From assembly GCA_949295395.1 (NCBI GenBank), contig CASFLB010000002.1, positions 1-64,000 of the forward strand: a stretch of DNA of 64,000 nucleotides, in the 5' to 3' direction. This DNA is from an uncultured Pseudomonadota bacterium. Its GTDB lineage: Bacteria; Pseudomonadota; Alphaproteobacteria; RF32; CAG-239. The position numbers were made by a program, and so were the translations under genes. The notes beneath the pieces were generated by a model that was not told where the DNA came from, did no database searches, and worked only from the letters and a program-made list of their open reading frames with translations. Position 1 is the stretch's first letter. Each line of letters begins with the position of its first letter. Shown here piece by piece: positions 1 through 9,887 of this stretch.

Positions 1-19
1 CCTATCCGCAAAATCTGTA

Positions 20-2365
20 TTAGTCGACCGCAGAGCGAGCTTTTTTGCGGAGCGCTATCTTCAACACTTCAGCCACTTCCTCCACCGGAATGATCTTCAT
101 ACCCTCGGTAACAATTGAAGGAATTTCAGCTAAGTCCTTCTCATTGTCTTTCGGAATGATAACGGTTTTGATTCCGGCACGCAGAGCGGAAAGAAGCTTT
201 TCTTTGAGCCCACCGATAGGCAAAACTCGTCCTTGCAGAGTAATTTCACCGGTCATCGCCACATCTTTGCGCACAGGGGTTTTGGTAAAGACCGAAACCA
301 AGGTCGTATACATGGCAATTCCGGCTGATGGACCATCTTTCGGCGTTGCACCTTCCGGCACATGAACATGAACATCGGTCTTTTCAAAAACTTCGGGATC
401 AATCCCCAAGTCTTTTGAATGAGCCCGAACGACGGAAAAAGCAGTCTCAATAGATTCCTTCATCACATCACCGAGCTTACCGGTCTGAATAACCTTTCCT
501 TTACCGGGCATATCCACCGCTTCAATAAAGAGGATATCGCCGCCGACTTCAGTCCAAGCCAAACCGGTTGTCACACCGATATGGTCTTTTTCTTCGGCCT
601 CGCCGTAACGATAACGAATAACCCCCAAATAATCGGTCAAATTCTTTGACGTCACTTCAAGCGCCTTTTTCTTAGCCGATTTTTTCTTATCTTTAGCCAA
701 GATAATATCTTTAACGGCCTTACGGGCCACCTTTGAAAGTTCACGTTCAAGATTACGAACACCGGCTTCACGCGTATAATAGCGGATTATATCGCGGATA
801 GCTGTATCTGTAATTTTGAGTTCGCCTTTTTTCAGAGCATTTTCCTCAAAAATCTTAGGCACAAGATGTTGCTTAGCGATTTCGATTTTTTCTTCTTCGG
901 TATAACCGGACAAGCGAATAATCTCCATACGATCAAGCAACGGCCGAGGCATATCCAACGAGTTTGCGGTTGTAAGAAACATCACATCCGACAAATCATA
1001 ATCAACTTCCAAATAATGGTCATTGAAGGTAGAATTTTGCTCCGGATCAAGCACCTCAAGCAAAGCTGAACTCGGATCGCCGCGCCAGTCATTACCAAGC
1101 TTGTCTATCTCATCAAGCAAGAACAGTGGGTTTGATGTTCCGGCTTTTTTCATACCTTTAATAATTTTACCCGGCATAGACCCGATATAGGTTCGGCGAT
1201 GTCCTCTAATTTCGGCTTCATCACGCATACCGCCCAAGGAGGCTCGCACAAACTTACGACCGGTTGCCTCGGCAATTGAGCGTCCCAAAGAGGTTTTACC
1301 AACCCCCGGAGGTCCAACCAAACACAAGATGGGCCCTTTAACCTTATCCGCACGAGACTGCACGGCCAAATATTCCAAAATGCGTTCCTTAACTTTTTCT
1401 AAGCCATAATGATCACGGTCCAAAATTTCTTTGGCTTTTTCCAAATCTTTATTGACTTTAGATGGGGCTTTCCAAGGAATATCCAGCAACCAATCCAAAT
1501 AATTACGCACAACCGTTGCCTCACTGGACATCACACTCATCGTTTTGAGTTTTTTAGCCTCGGCAACGGCTTTTTCTTTAGCTTCTTTTGAGAGTTTGAC
1601 TTTCTCAATTTTTTTCATATAAGTGGCATATTCTTCTTGCTCATCATCACCGAGCTCTTTTTGAATAGCCTTCATTTGTTCGTTTAAGTAATATTCTTTT
1701 TGGCTTTTTTCCATCTGCTTTTTAACGCGTGACTTGATTTTATTTTCAACCTCAAGCACAGTCATTTCAGCATTCATAAAGCCCAAAATTTTTTCAAAAC
1801 GTGTTTTAAGGGTTTGGGCTTCAAGCAGCTCTTGCTTTTCCGAAACTTTTAACGAAAGATGAGAAGCAATGGTATCAGCCAGCTTACTATAATCCTCAAT
1901 CTGATTAATTGACACCAAAACCTCAGGGGGTGTTTTACGCGAAAGTTTCACATATTCCTCAAATTGAGAAACGACGGCACGAGCCAAAGCCTCCTGCTCC
2001 ATAGACTTAACATCGGTCTCAGGCAAAAGATCAACTTTTGCTTCCATATAAGCGTCATTATCAACAAATTGACTGACTTTAACGCGCTGAATACCCTCAA
2101 TCAACACCTTGAGTGTTCCATCGGGCAGTTTCAGCATTTGCAAAACCGATGCAAGCGTTCCGACATGATAAACATCATCATGGTTTGGATCCTCAACCGA
2201 CGCATCTTTTTGGGTTAACAAGATAATATGATCATCAGCGTCGACCACTTCTTGCAAGGCACGGATTGACTTACCTCTTCCGACAAACAACGGGACAATC
2301 ATTTTAGGATAAACAACAATATCTCGTAACGGAAGAACCGGATGAATTTCTTTTTTCGCAGCCAT
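20..2365 (-). CDS. lon: ATP-dependent protease Lon
   Basis: Lon is a cytoplasmic AAA+ serine protease that degrades misfolded and short-lived regulatory proteins. The N-terminal substrate-binding domain opens with HPVLPLRDIVVYP. A coiled-coil region follows, then an AAA+ module with Walker A GPPGVGKT and Walker B-type FLLDEIDK. The C-terminal protease domain carries the catalytic Ser in KDGPSAG and a Lys in the following helix region. The length of 781 residues is normal. A TTG-initiated reading nine codons longer is open, but the ATG at 2365 is preceded by AGAGGA at good spacing and matches family starts. The gene stands alone at the window start and the stop at 20 is intact. An RpoH-like promoter lies upstream at 2398-2426. 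Identification is secure. Confidence 0.98.
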   Translation of the reverse strand: MAAKKEIHPVLPLRDIVVYPKMIVPLFVGRGKSIRALQEVVDADDHIILLTQKDASVEDPNHDDVYHVGTLASVLQMLKLPDGTLKVLIEGIQRVKVSQFVDNDAYMEAKVDLLPETDVKSMEQEALARAVVSQFEEYVKLSRKTPPEVLVSINQIEDYSKLADTIASHLSLKVSEKQELLEAQTLKTRFEKILGFMNAEMTVLEVENKIKSRVKKQMEKSQKEYYLNEQMKAIQKELGDDEQEEYATYMKKIEKVKLSKEAKEKAVAEAKKLKTMSVMSSEATVVRNYLDWLLDIPWKAPSKVNKDLEKAKEILDRDHYGLEKVKERILEYLAVQSRADKVKGPILCLVGPPGVGKTSLGRSIAEATGRKFVRASLGGMRDEAEIRGHRRTYIGSMPGKIIKGMKKAGTSNPLFLLDEIDKLGNDWRGDPSSALLEVLDPEQNSTFNDHYLEVDYDLSDVMFLTTANSLDMPRPLLDRMEIIRLSGYTEEEKIEIAKQHLVPKIFEENALKKGELKITDTAIRDIIRYYTREAGVRNLERELSKVARKAVKDIILAKDKKKSAKKKALEVTSKNLTDYLGVIRYRYGEAEEKDHIGVTTGLAWTEVGGDILFIEAVDMPGKGKVIQTGKLGDVMKESIETAFSVVRAHSKDLGIDPEVFEKTDVHVHVPEGATPKDGPSAGIAMYTTLVSVFTKTPVRKDVAMTGEITLQGRVLPIGGLKEKLLSALRAGIKTVIIPKDNEKDLAEIPSIVTEGMKIIPVEEVAEVLKIALRKKARSAVD

Positions 2366-2397
2366 AACATCCTCTATAAAAAAGAACCACAATGATT

Positions 2398-2426
2398 ATA
2401 TAAGTTCACCGAACCAAAATAGCAAG
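2398..2426 (-). promoter_or_regulatory. Putative RpoH-type heat-shock promoter of lon
   Basis: On the minus strand CTTGCT (2426-2421) is followed by a 16-nt spacer and CTTATAT (2404-2398). This fits the alphaproteobacterial RpoH pattern CTTG-N-CYTATNT. It lies about 33 nt before the lon start. The hslV upstream region has the same arrangement with the same spacer. An overlapping TATAAT means a housekeeping sigma factor could also use it. Confidence 0.5.
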
Positions 2427-2503
2427 GGAACGGATTACAGAATGGCACAGAAGACAGATTCGGGCAAACGCCAAAACCGTTTAATCCACAGTCAGAAAAA
2501 AGA

Positions 2504-2872
2504 TTATGATTTTTCAATAAACATCTGCATTTTAAACAAAGATTTTTGATACCGATCATACAAAGTGGAGCGATGATGCTTAAAGCGAATGGACAAGAGC
2601 TTCCACGACACACCGCAAGAGCGTTTCCACACAAGTTTTGTTTCAAAGGCATTCAAACAAGAATACCATCCCAAAATTTCTTCCATTCGCGCCACTTCTT
2701 CAGGCGTTGGACGATAATAAGACACAGGTTTTTGCGCAGCAAGTTCTTCAGCCGTATAGATTAAGCGAGGCCAAAAGGCACGACATTTTTGAAGCCTCAC
2801 GGGAGGCAAGCAACGCATGATATAAGCGGCAAACTCCAAATTTCTTCTTAACACACCCAAGCTTTTATGCAT
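2504..2872 (-). CDS. DUF6362-like helix-turn-helix protein
   Basis: This 122-residue protein resembles the DUF6362 family of alphaproteobacteria and their phages. Visible family features are LPPVR near residue 23, a Trp-Pro a few residues on, LGWYSCL in the middle and LVWKRSCGVSWK leading into a C-terminal helix-turn-helix-like stretch (IRFKHHRSTLYDR). The fold suggests DNA binding of the sigma-region-4 or small-terminase type, but no function is established. The ATG at 2872 is preceded by GGGAGA. The gene starts 12 nt after the stop of the upstream gene (2885-3322), so the two form an operon. They are divergent from a phage-type repressor, which suggests a phage-derived module. Recognition is from remembered motifs and is moderately sure. 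Confidence 0.7.
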   Translation of the reverse strand: MHKSLGVLRRNLEFAAYIMRCLPPVRLQKCRAFWPRLIYTAEELAAQKPVSYYRPTPEEVARMEEILGWYSCLNAFETKLVWKRSCGVSWKLLSIRFKHHRSTLYDRYQKSLFKMQMFIEKS

Positions 2873-2884
2873 AACAATTCTCCC

Positions 2885-3322
2885 TCAACCACAATTGATA
2901 ACATTTGATTTTGAAATTTTAGCAACCATTTTATCAATCTGCCGAAGAACATTTTGTGGCAAATTTTTTTTAAGCACGGCGGAATAAAAATGAGGCGTTC
3001 GAAGAACTTTAACCGCTACAGCGATAAGAGCTTTTCTCTGCCAAAAACGATAATCAAAACCGGTCAAATCGCACCACCGACGAAAATCCCGATAAGCCGA
3101 ACTCCCCTGATCAAAAAAGAAACGATAAGCCGCCAGTCGGCTGTATTTAAGATACACATCGCCCTTAACTTTTTTCCACGGAAAAACATCCATAACCACA
3201 TCAAGTGTCAAATCATCAATAACACGTTCCAAAATAGCATGTACAAGATTTAAATACGGACAACTATAAACCATAAAATTTCGGTTGTCTTCATCATCCG
3301 GTCCTTTTTTCTTTCGAGCCAT
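2885..3322 (-). CDS. Conserved-looking hypothetical protein
   Basis: The 145-residue product begins with a basic MARKKKG segment. It has no signal peptide, membrane segment or known catalytic motif. It is rich in aromatic residues and Arg, with a central AAYRFFFDQ and FRRWCDLTGFD. That pattern loosely resembles small alphaproteobacterial phage or regulatory proteins. I do not recognise a family. A reading from a TTG at 3346 is open, but the ATG at 3322 has AGGTGG about 8 nt upstream, which fixes the start. It is the first gene of a two-gene operon with the DUF6362-like gene. It faces the repressor at 3591 across a 268-nt intergenic region, so control by that repressor is plausible. Confidence 0.7.
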   Translation of the reverse strand: MARKKKGPDDEDNRNFMVYSCPYLNLVHAILERVIDDLTLDVVMDVFPWKKVKGDVYLKYSRLAAYRFFFDQGSSAYRDFRRWCDLTGFDYRFWQRKALIAVAVKVLRTPHFYSAVLKKNLPQNVLRQIDKMVAKISKSNVINCG

Positions 3323-3355
3323 AGCAAACCACCTCAAATAAATCAATAACGATTT

Positions 3356-3391
3356 AGTCCAAGTCCAAAGTCAAAAAAGTCCGTGATAGTC
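3356..3391. promoter_or_regulatory. Cluster of five AGTC half-sites in divergent intergenic region
   Basis: AGTC occurs at 3356, 3362, 3369, 3378 and 3388. Three copies read AGTCC, and two are followed by a run of A. They sit between the hypothetical operon (start 3322) and the repressor gene (start 3591). The spacing of 6, 7, 9 and 10 nt is irregular, so a helical-phase operator array is only one reading. The rest of 3323-3590 is AT-rich with no clear promoter. Confidence 0.3.
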
Positions 3392-3590
3392 AAAAAAAAA
3401 TTATCCGATAGCTCTTTAAATTTTAAAAAGAAGGCATAAATAAAAAGAATAAAAAATTCAGATAACGAATAAAGCATATTCCGACATAGAATTTAAGTCA
3501 ATGCCGGACGGCAACTTATCCTCAAAAAATTATTATTTGACAAGAAGATACAAACTAAAATCAAAAAAAAATAACAATGAGAAAAAGAAG

Positions 3591-4193
3591 ATGAACAACA
3601 TCCGAAGCCTAAGAGAAAAACAACATATATCAGCGAAAGAACTTGGACGAGCCATAGGAAAATCGCAGCCCACCATCAGCAAATGGGAAAACGCCCCACA
3701 ATTGCGCTATGAGCAGGCTAAAAAAATCGCTGATTATTTCAAGGTTTCAATTTATGAAGTGACTGGCCAAAAAAACGAAGAATATCTCCAAGATATTGCC
3801 CCAACCATGGTGGCATTAGACATCCTGTTTTTTCAAAACGGAGAGAAAAAAATTATCGGAAAACAAATAATACCAACCAAAATTTTACAAGAATATACCC
3901 TCACCGCTCCTCATAACATCAAAATCATCCGCATCAACCAAGAAGCCATGAAACCCACAATCAATATTAATGACATGATTTGGATTGATACCTCATACAA
4001 ATTTCCCAACAGCGATGGTATTTATCTCATAAATATCGGCAACACCCCCATGCTAAAAAGAATACAGATAAAACCATTCGAAAATTCCGCCATTATAAAA
4101 TCAGACAATCCGCAAGACGAAACATTTATCTACCCAAACTATCATCAATTATCTGTTTTAGGAAAAGTAATTTTTCACCTCCAAAAGCTCTAA
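3591..4193 (+). CDS. Phage-type repressor: XRE HTH plus S24/LexA-like domain without the catalytic Ser
   Basis: The 200-residue protein has an N-terminal XRE/Cro helix-turn-helix (about residues 5-58, with SQPTISKWEN as recognition helix). A C-terminal domain (about 75-200) looks like the LexA/CI S24 peptidase fold. In the usual (G/D)-S-M-x-P-T site this protein reads EAMKPTI, so Ala replaces the nucleophilic Ser. A Lys is present later (LKRIQ). By family logic it should bind DNA but not cleave itself, so RecA-triggered inactivation would not work. The reading frame is open from 3501, but ATG 3591 has GAAAAAGAAG just upstream and begins the HTH. It is divergent from the DUF6362 operon and followed by a small acidic gene. 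Confidence 0.85.
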   Translation: MNNIRSLREKQHISAKELGRAIGKSQPTISKWENAPQLRYEQAKKIADYFKVSIYEVTGQKNEEYLQDIAPTMVALDILFFQNGEKKIIGKQIIPTKILQEYTLTAPHNIKIIRINQEAMKPTININDMIWIDTSYKFPNSDGIYLINIGNTPMLKRIQIKPFENSAIIKSDNPQDETFIYPNYHQLSVLGKVIFHLQKL

Positions 4194-4238
4194 AGCTGTG
4201 GATAAGGGAATTGATTTTAATTCATCGAATTGATACGA

Positions 4239-4247
4239 TTATTCGTT
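4239..4247 (-). promoter_or_regulatory. Possible operator shared by repressor and downstream gene
   Basis: On the minus strand this reads AACGAATAA, which also occurs on the plus strand at 3464-3472 upstream of the repressor. Here it lies inside a short palindrome, ACGA-TTAT-TCGT (4236-4247). A 9-bp AT-rich match could be chance. Confidence 0.25.
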
Positions 4248-4274
4248 TTCTGAATATTTAAAAAGGACGCGAAT

Positions 4275-4583
4275 ATGAATAAGATTTCGACGGACTACTT
4301 TTCTTTTCCTGCCGTAAGCAGCCTAAAAAAAGCTTATAAAGAATACATAAATAAACGCAACCCTTATATTGAACATTTTAAAAGCGACGATGAAGATGTG
4401 ATTGTCGATGAAGAACAAAACATCATCATTCCGCTTAGTTATGACGACAAACAACGCGAAGCTGAGATGGAACTTTTATACGACAACGACGGCTGGTTTG
4501 ACGAGTTGGTACACGACAGCCCACTCCGAGAAGATGTGACCGAGGTAATCCGAACCATCCTAAAAGATTTTACATGCCACTAA
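4275..4583 (+). CDS. Small acidic hypothetical protein
   Basis: This 102-residue protein is strongly acidic (runs such as SDDEDVIVDEEQ). It has no signal peptide, membrane segment or known motif, and I do not recognise a family. Residues around 50-56 read NIIIPLSY, which resembles IIIPISY near the N-terminus of the lysozyme-TPR protein at 36580. Each is followed within about 15 residues by an Asp-rich patch. AAAGGA upstream gives a convincing ribosome site. The gene is 81 nt after the repressor and ends against a terminator shared with the convergent ATP synthase operon. A role linked to the repressor is inferred only from position. Confidence 0.65.
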   Translation: MNKISTDYFSFPAVSSLKKAYKEYINKRNPYIEHFKSDDEDVIVDEEQNIIIPLSYDDKQREAEMELLYDNDGWFDELVHDSPLREDVTEVIRTILKDFTCH

Positions 4584-4616
4584 AAAAAATCAGCTCTTTA
4601 ATGAGCTGATTTTTTT
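4582..4616. terminator. Bidirectional terminator between the small acidic gene and atpC
   Basis: AATCAGCTC and GAGCTGATT form a 9-bp stem around TTTAAT, with A and T runs on the two sides. It can terminate the plus-strand gene ending at 4583 and the minus-strand atp operon ending at 4623. Confidence 0.9.
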
Positions 4617-4622
4617 AGTTCC

Positions 4623-4991
4623 TTACTTTGAGGAAAGAACAATCTCATCGATTATCATTTTATAATAATTTTTAATGTCATCGCTTTGAGCCTTTTCAAA
4701 ACGGCTTTTTGCCTCATCAAACGTCATTTCTTCATAGGCATGAACCACTTCTGAAGAAATAGAACACACATCTTGCGCAATATCGGCCACACCACCTTGA
4801 ACAAAAAAGCGTTTAACAACACGGTTATCAGCATCAAGAGCCTTCACCTGACCATTGCGTAATAAAAGATATGTCGGCGCCCTGTCAGGCAAGACCGTCA
4901 AATCACCGGCCGCTGCCGGAACAATAATTTTCTCGGCCTTAACCTCTGAAAACTGCGACACCGGACGCATAATCTTTAACACAACACTCAT
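4623..4991 (-). CDS. atpC: F1 ATP synthase subunit epsilon
   Basis: Epsilon is the central-stalk subunit that couples rotation to the c-ring and inhibits ATP hydrolysis. The N-terminal beta-sandwich is visible from VPAAAGDLTVLPDRAP through FFVQGGVADI. At 122 residues it is shorter than many homologues, and its C-terminal helical part is brief (about residues 85-122). It is the last gene of atpHAGDC, 78 nt after atpD, and is followed by a strong terminator. The ATG at 4991 gives the expected start. Secure by sequence and context. Confidence 0.95.
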   Translation of the reverse strand: MSVVLKIMRPVSQFSEVKAEKIIVPAAAGDLTVLPDRAPTYLLLRNGQVKALDADNRVVKRFFVQGGVADIAQDVCSISSEVVHAYEEMTFDEAKSRFEKAQSDDIKNYYKMIIDEIVLSSK

Positions 4992-5069
4992 GAATCAAAA
5001 CTCCTGAAAAGCCGACGCCTCCTAGTTTGAGATTTAATCTTTTTCCAAGAGGCTCCGACACAAACCCCA

Positions 5070-6650
<1,581 letters not shown>

Positions 6651-6669
6651 TTATAATAATTCAATAAAA

Positions 6670-7590
6670 CTAAATCGCCTCGGCACCGGAAATAATCTCG
6701 GTCAATTCGGTAGTAATCGCCGATTGACGAATACCATTATAGCGAAGCGTTAATTTTGAAATCATATCCGTCGCATTGCGAGTTGCATTATCCATCGAAG
6801 CCATACGCGCGCCCTGCTCTGAAGCCTGTGCCTGAACAAAAGTATTGAACATTTGCGCTTTAACCATCATGATTAACAGCCCGTCAAGTAAAACTTCTTT
6901 TTCAGGTTCATAATCATAGAAAGCGTCACCGGCCATATTAATTGGCATCGTTTGTTCATCGCTTACAACTTCAGGAAAAGAGGCCGGCAAAAACGGACGA
7001 GATTTTGTTTCGCGACTAATTGCGGAGATAAAAGAGCTGCTGACGATTTCAATTTTATCATACTCTCCGGCCTCAAAAGCTTTAAGGATAGGATGTAAAA
7101 TCTCAACCGTTTCATCAAAATCAGCACCTTTGCGAGCAATTCCTTCATAAGATTGCACGATAAGTTCAGCATAACGACTTTTAAGAATATCGCGAGCTTT
7201 TTTACCAATACAAATAAGCTTAACAGATTTTCCTTCGGCTTCAAGCTCTTTGATACGTTGACTAGCTGCCCGAGCAACATGAGCATTATAGCTGCCGCAT
7301 AAACCTTTGTCAGAAGAAATAACAATTAACAGATAGTTTTTATCGGCACCTGTTCCGGTTAACAAAGCCGGAACAGCAAAAGAAATTCCTTTTGTTTGTT
7401 CTTCTTGCTTCAAATCAAAGGCAACGCGCTGCGCGCCACGAAGCAAAGATTCGTAGTACGCAGAGCTTTTACCGATAAGACCTTGGGCACGACGCAATCC
7501 GGCGGCCGCTACCATCTTCATGGCTGAAGTAATTTTTTTGGTAGACTTAATCGCCTCAATGCGCGTCCTTAATTCTTTCAAGCCGGCCAT
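6670..7590 (-). CDS. atpG: F1 ATP synthase subunit gamma
   Basis: Gamma is the rotating central shaft of F1. The N-terminal helix begins MAGLKELRTRIEAIKSTKKI and carries the conserved MKMVAAAGLRRAQ. The mid-domain has SSDKGLCGSYN. The C-terminal helix has the conserved MASMDNATRNATDMI and a final LTEIISGAEA. At 306 residues it is slightly longer than the typical 285-295. It lies 9 nt after atpA and 46 nt before atpD in the atp operon. Start and identity are clear. Confidence 0.97.
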   Translation of the reverse strand: MAGLKELRTRIEAIKSTKKITSAMKMVAAAGLRRAQGLIGKSSAYYESLLRGAQRVAFDLKQEEQTKGISFAVPALLTGTGADKNYLLIVISSDKGLCGSYNAHVARAASQRIKELEAEGKSVKLICIGKKARDILKSRYAELIVQSYEGIARKGADFDETVEILHPILKAFEAGEYDKIEIVSSSFISAISRETKSRPFLPASFPEVVSDEQTMPINMAGDAFYDYEPEKEVLLDGLLIMMVKAQMFNTFVQAQASEQGARMASMDNATRNATDMISKLTLRYNGIRQSAITTELTEIISGAEAI

Positions 7591-7599
7591 GATTATTCC

Positions 7600-9150
7600 T
7601 TACGCTGCTTGTTCTTGGTTAGCAAATTCCTGAGTAAACTTTTCAAAGAAAGCGGTCAGCTTCTTATCAAGCTCATCAGAAATAACCTTGGTGTTGCGAA
7701 TTTCTTCCAAAAACTCCGGATAGTTTGCTTTAACATCAGCCAAAGCCTGAGCTTCAAAAGCTTTAACATCAGCCACAGCTATCGAATCAAGGAAGCCGCG
7801 CACACCGGCAAAAATCGAAATGACCTGATCTTCCACACTCATCGGATGATAAACCGGCTGTTTCAACAATTCAGTCAAACGCTCACCACGAGCCAAGAGC
7901 TGTTTTGTTGCCGGATCCAAATCGGAAGCAAACTGAGCAAAGGCCGCCATTTCACGATATTGAGCCAAGTCAAGTTTGATTTTACCGGCCACCTGCTTCA
8001 TGGCTTTAATCTGAGCGGCAGAACCAACACGGCTAACAGAAATACCAACATTAACCGCCGGACGCACACCTTGATAAAACAGCGAGCTCTCCAAAAAGAT
8101 TTGACCATCCGTAATTGAAATAACGTTTGTCGGAATATAGGCCGAAACGTCACCGGCTTGGGTTTCAATAACCGGCAAAGCGGTCAAAGAACCAGCCCCG
8201 AGTTCGTCACTCATCTTAGCGGCACGTTCCAACAAACGAGAGTGCAGATAGAACACATCTCCCGGATAAGCCTCACGCCCTGGCGGACGACGAAGAAGCA
8301 AAGACATCTGACGATAAGCCGTCGCTTGCTTCGATAAGTCATCATAAAAGATGGTTGCATGCATTCCGTTATCGCGGAAATACTCACCCATTGCACAACC
8401 TGAATAAGGAGCAATATACTGCATCGGTGCCGGATCAGAAGCCGTAGCGGCCACCACAATGGTATAATCCATGGCGCCATAATCTTTCAAGGTTTGAACA
8501 ACGCGAGCCACGGTTGAGCGTTTTTGCCCAACGGCAACATAGATGCAATACATTTTATCTTTTTCAGACTTTGCGGCATCATTAATTTTTTTCTGATTAA
8601 TAATGGTGTCTACGATAATAGAGGTTTTACCTGTCTGACGGTCACCGATGATTAATTCACGTTGTCCCCTTCCGATAGGAATAAGAGAGTCAACGATTTT
8701 CAAACCGGTCTGAACAGGTTCATGAACACTACGGCGAGCAACAATACCCGGAGCTTTAATTTCAGAGTTGCTATACTCTTTGGCTTTAATGGCACCTTTG
8801 CCGTCTATGGGCTCACCCAAAGCATCGACCACACGCCCCAAGAGCTCTTTTCCAACCGGAACGCTCACGATTTTATCGGTACGTCTGACCGTATCGCCCT
8901 CTTTAATATCCTCATCGGAACCAAAGATAACAACACCGACATTATCCTCTTCCAAGTTAAGAGCCATACCTTTGACGCCGGATTCAAATTCAACCAATTC
9001 ATTTGCCTGAACTTTATCCAAACCATAGACATGGGCAATTCCGTCACCAACGGACAAAACCTTACCAACCTCAGCCACGTCAAGCGTCACTTTGGCATTA
9101 GTGATTCTATCCTTAATGATGGAAGAAATTTCGCTGGCAACTACAGACAT
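7600..9150 (-). CDS. atpA: F1 ATP synthase subunit alpha
   Basis: Alpha forms the hexameric head with beta and holds the non-catalytic nucleotide sites. Features seen are the N-terminal ISSIIKDRI, the P-loop [29 protein letters not shown] and the [13 protein letters not shown] signature. The length of 516 is normal (about 510). Its ATG overlaps the atpH stop by one base (TAATG), which implies translational coupling. It is second in the operon. Confidence 0.98.
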   Translation of the reverse strand: MSVVASEISSIIKDRITNAKVTLDVAEVGKVLSVGDGIAHVYGLDKVQANELVEFESGVKGMALNLEEDNVGVVIFGSDEDIKEGDTVRRTDKIVSVPVGKELLGRVVDALGEPIDGKGAIKAKEYSNSEIKAPGIVARRSVHEPVQTGLKIVDSLIPIGRGQRELIIGDRQTGKTSIIVDTIINQKKINDAAKSEKDKMYCIYVAVGQKRSTVARVVQTLKDYGAMDYTIVVAATASDPAPMQYIAPYSGCAMGEYFRDNGMHATIFYDDLSKQATAYRQMSLLLRRPPGREAYPGDVFYLHSRLLERAAKMSDELGAGSLTALPVIETQAGDVSAYIPTNVISITDGQIFLESSLFYQGVRPAVNVGISVSRVGSAAQIKAMKQVAGKIKLDLAQYREMAAFAQFASDLDPATKQLLARGERLTELLKQPVYHPMSVEDQVISIFAGVRGFLDSIAVADVKAFEAQALADVKANYPEFLEEIRNTKVISDELDKKLTAFFEKFTQEFANQEQAA

Positions 9151-9704
9151 TATTGTCCACCTTTCATTATTGATTCCAAACGATTTAATTTTCCTTTGAG
9201 TGAATCATCAATCATATCTGAGCCGAAAGATACGGTCAGGCCGCCCAAAATTTCGGGCTTAATGACATAATTCACCAGGACATCTTTTTTAAGAAAAGCC
9301 TTAAGATTATCTTGAAGAGCTTTATCCTGAGCGACAGAAAGCTCTTTCACGGTTTCAACCGAAACTTCAACAATATTATGCTTTTGCAAATATAAATGAC
9401 GATAAGCTTTCAAAATGAGTTCAAACTCAGAAAAACGATTATTTTCAGCCATAACATTAAGGCAACGCAATGTTTCGGGAGCAAGTTTCAGTTTTTCAGC
9501 GACCTCTTTTAGAGCTGCTTTTTTATCATTAATCTCCCACAAAGGATTCGCGAGCATAACGATGGCCTGACGATATCCCGAAGCCTGATCCAGCAACAAA
9601 TCAATGTCGCGAATAACGGCCTTTGCATCACCATCTTGCAAAGCTCCCTGGAAAAGAGCTTTGGCATAAGTTGTAGCAATTTTAATTTTAGATTCTTTTT
9701 TCAC
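9150..9704 (-). CDS. atpH: F1 ATP synthase subunit delta
   Basis: Delta joins F1 to the peripheral stalk. The N-terminal helical domain includes [12 protein letters not shown], and the C-terminal domain includes [33 protein letters not shown], the family signature. No ATG fits the start. A TTG at 9710 and a GTG at 9704 are in frame. CAGAG lies 8 nt before the GTG but only 2 nt before the TTG, so GTG is preferred (about 184 residues). It is the first gene of atpHAGDC. A weak promoter candidate is at 9779-9806. Confidence 0.93.
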   Translation of the reverse strand: MKKESKIKIATTYAKALFQGALQDGDAKAVIRDIDLLLDQASGYRQAIVMLANPLWEINDKKAALKEVAEKLKLAPETLRCLNVMAENNRFSEFELILKAYRHLYLQKHNIVEVSVETVKELSVAQDKALQDNLKAFLKKDVLVNYVIKPEILGGLTVSFGSDMIDDSLKGKLNRLESIMKGGQ

Positions 9705-9778
9705 GAGCAAACTCTGAATACTGATTAGGTTAAATCTGCCAAAGACTATAACCTGAAATTATTTCTATTTTATTAAGA

Positions 9779-9806
9779 TTCATAAAATCGAAAATCGAAA
9801 TTTCAA
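9779..9806 (-). promoter_or_regulatory. Candidate promoter of the atp operon
   Basis: On the minus strand TTGAAA, a 16-nt spacer and TATGAA lie about 70 nt before atpH. The region is AT-rich, so such matches are easily met by chance. Confidence 0.3.
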
Positions 9807-9887
9807 CTCACGCACAAGAAAACAATAAGTTTCAATAAAAATCATACAATTAGATTAAAAAGAAAAGAATAAGATTTAACTTTTATA

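Noticed and set aside
8662..9270. A 202-codon open frame on the plus strand opposite atpA/atpH
   Set aside because: It mirrors the codon pattern of the well-identified atpA on the other strand and has no ribosome site or recognisable domain.
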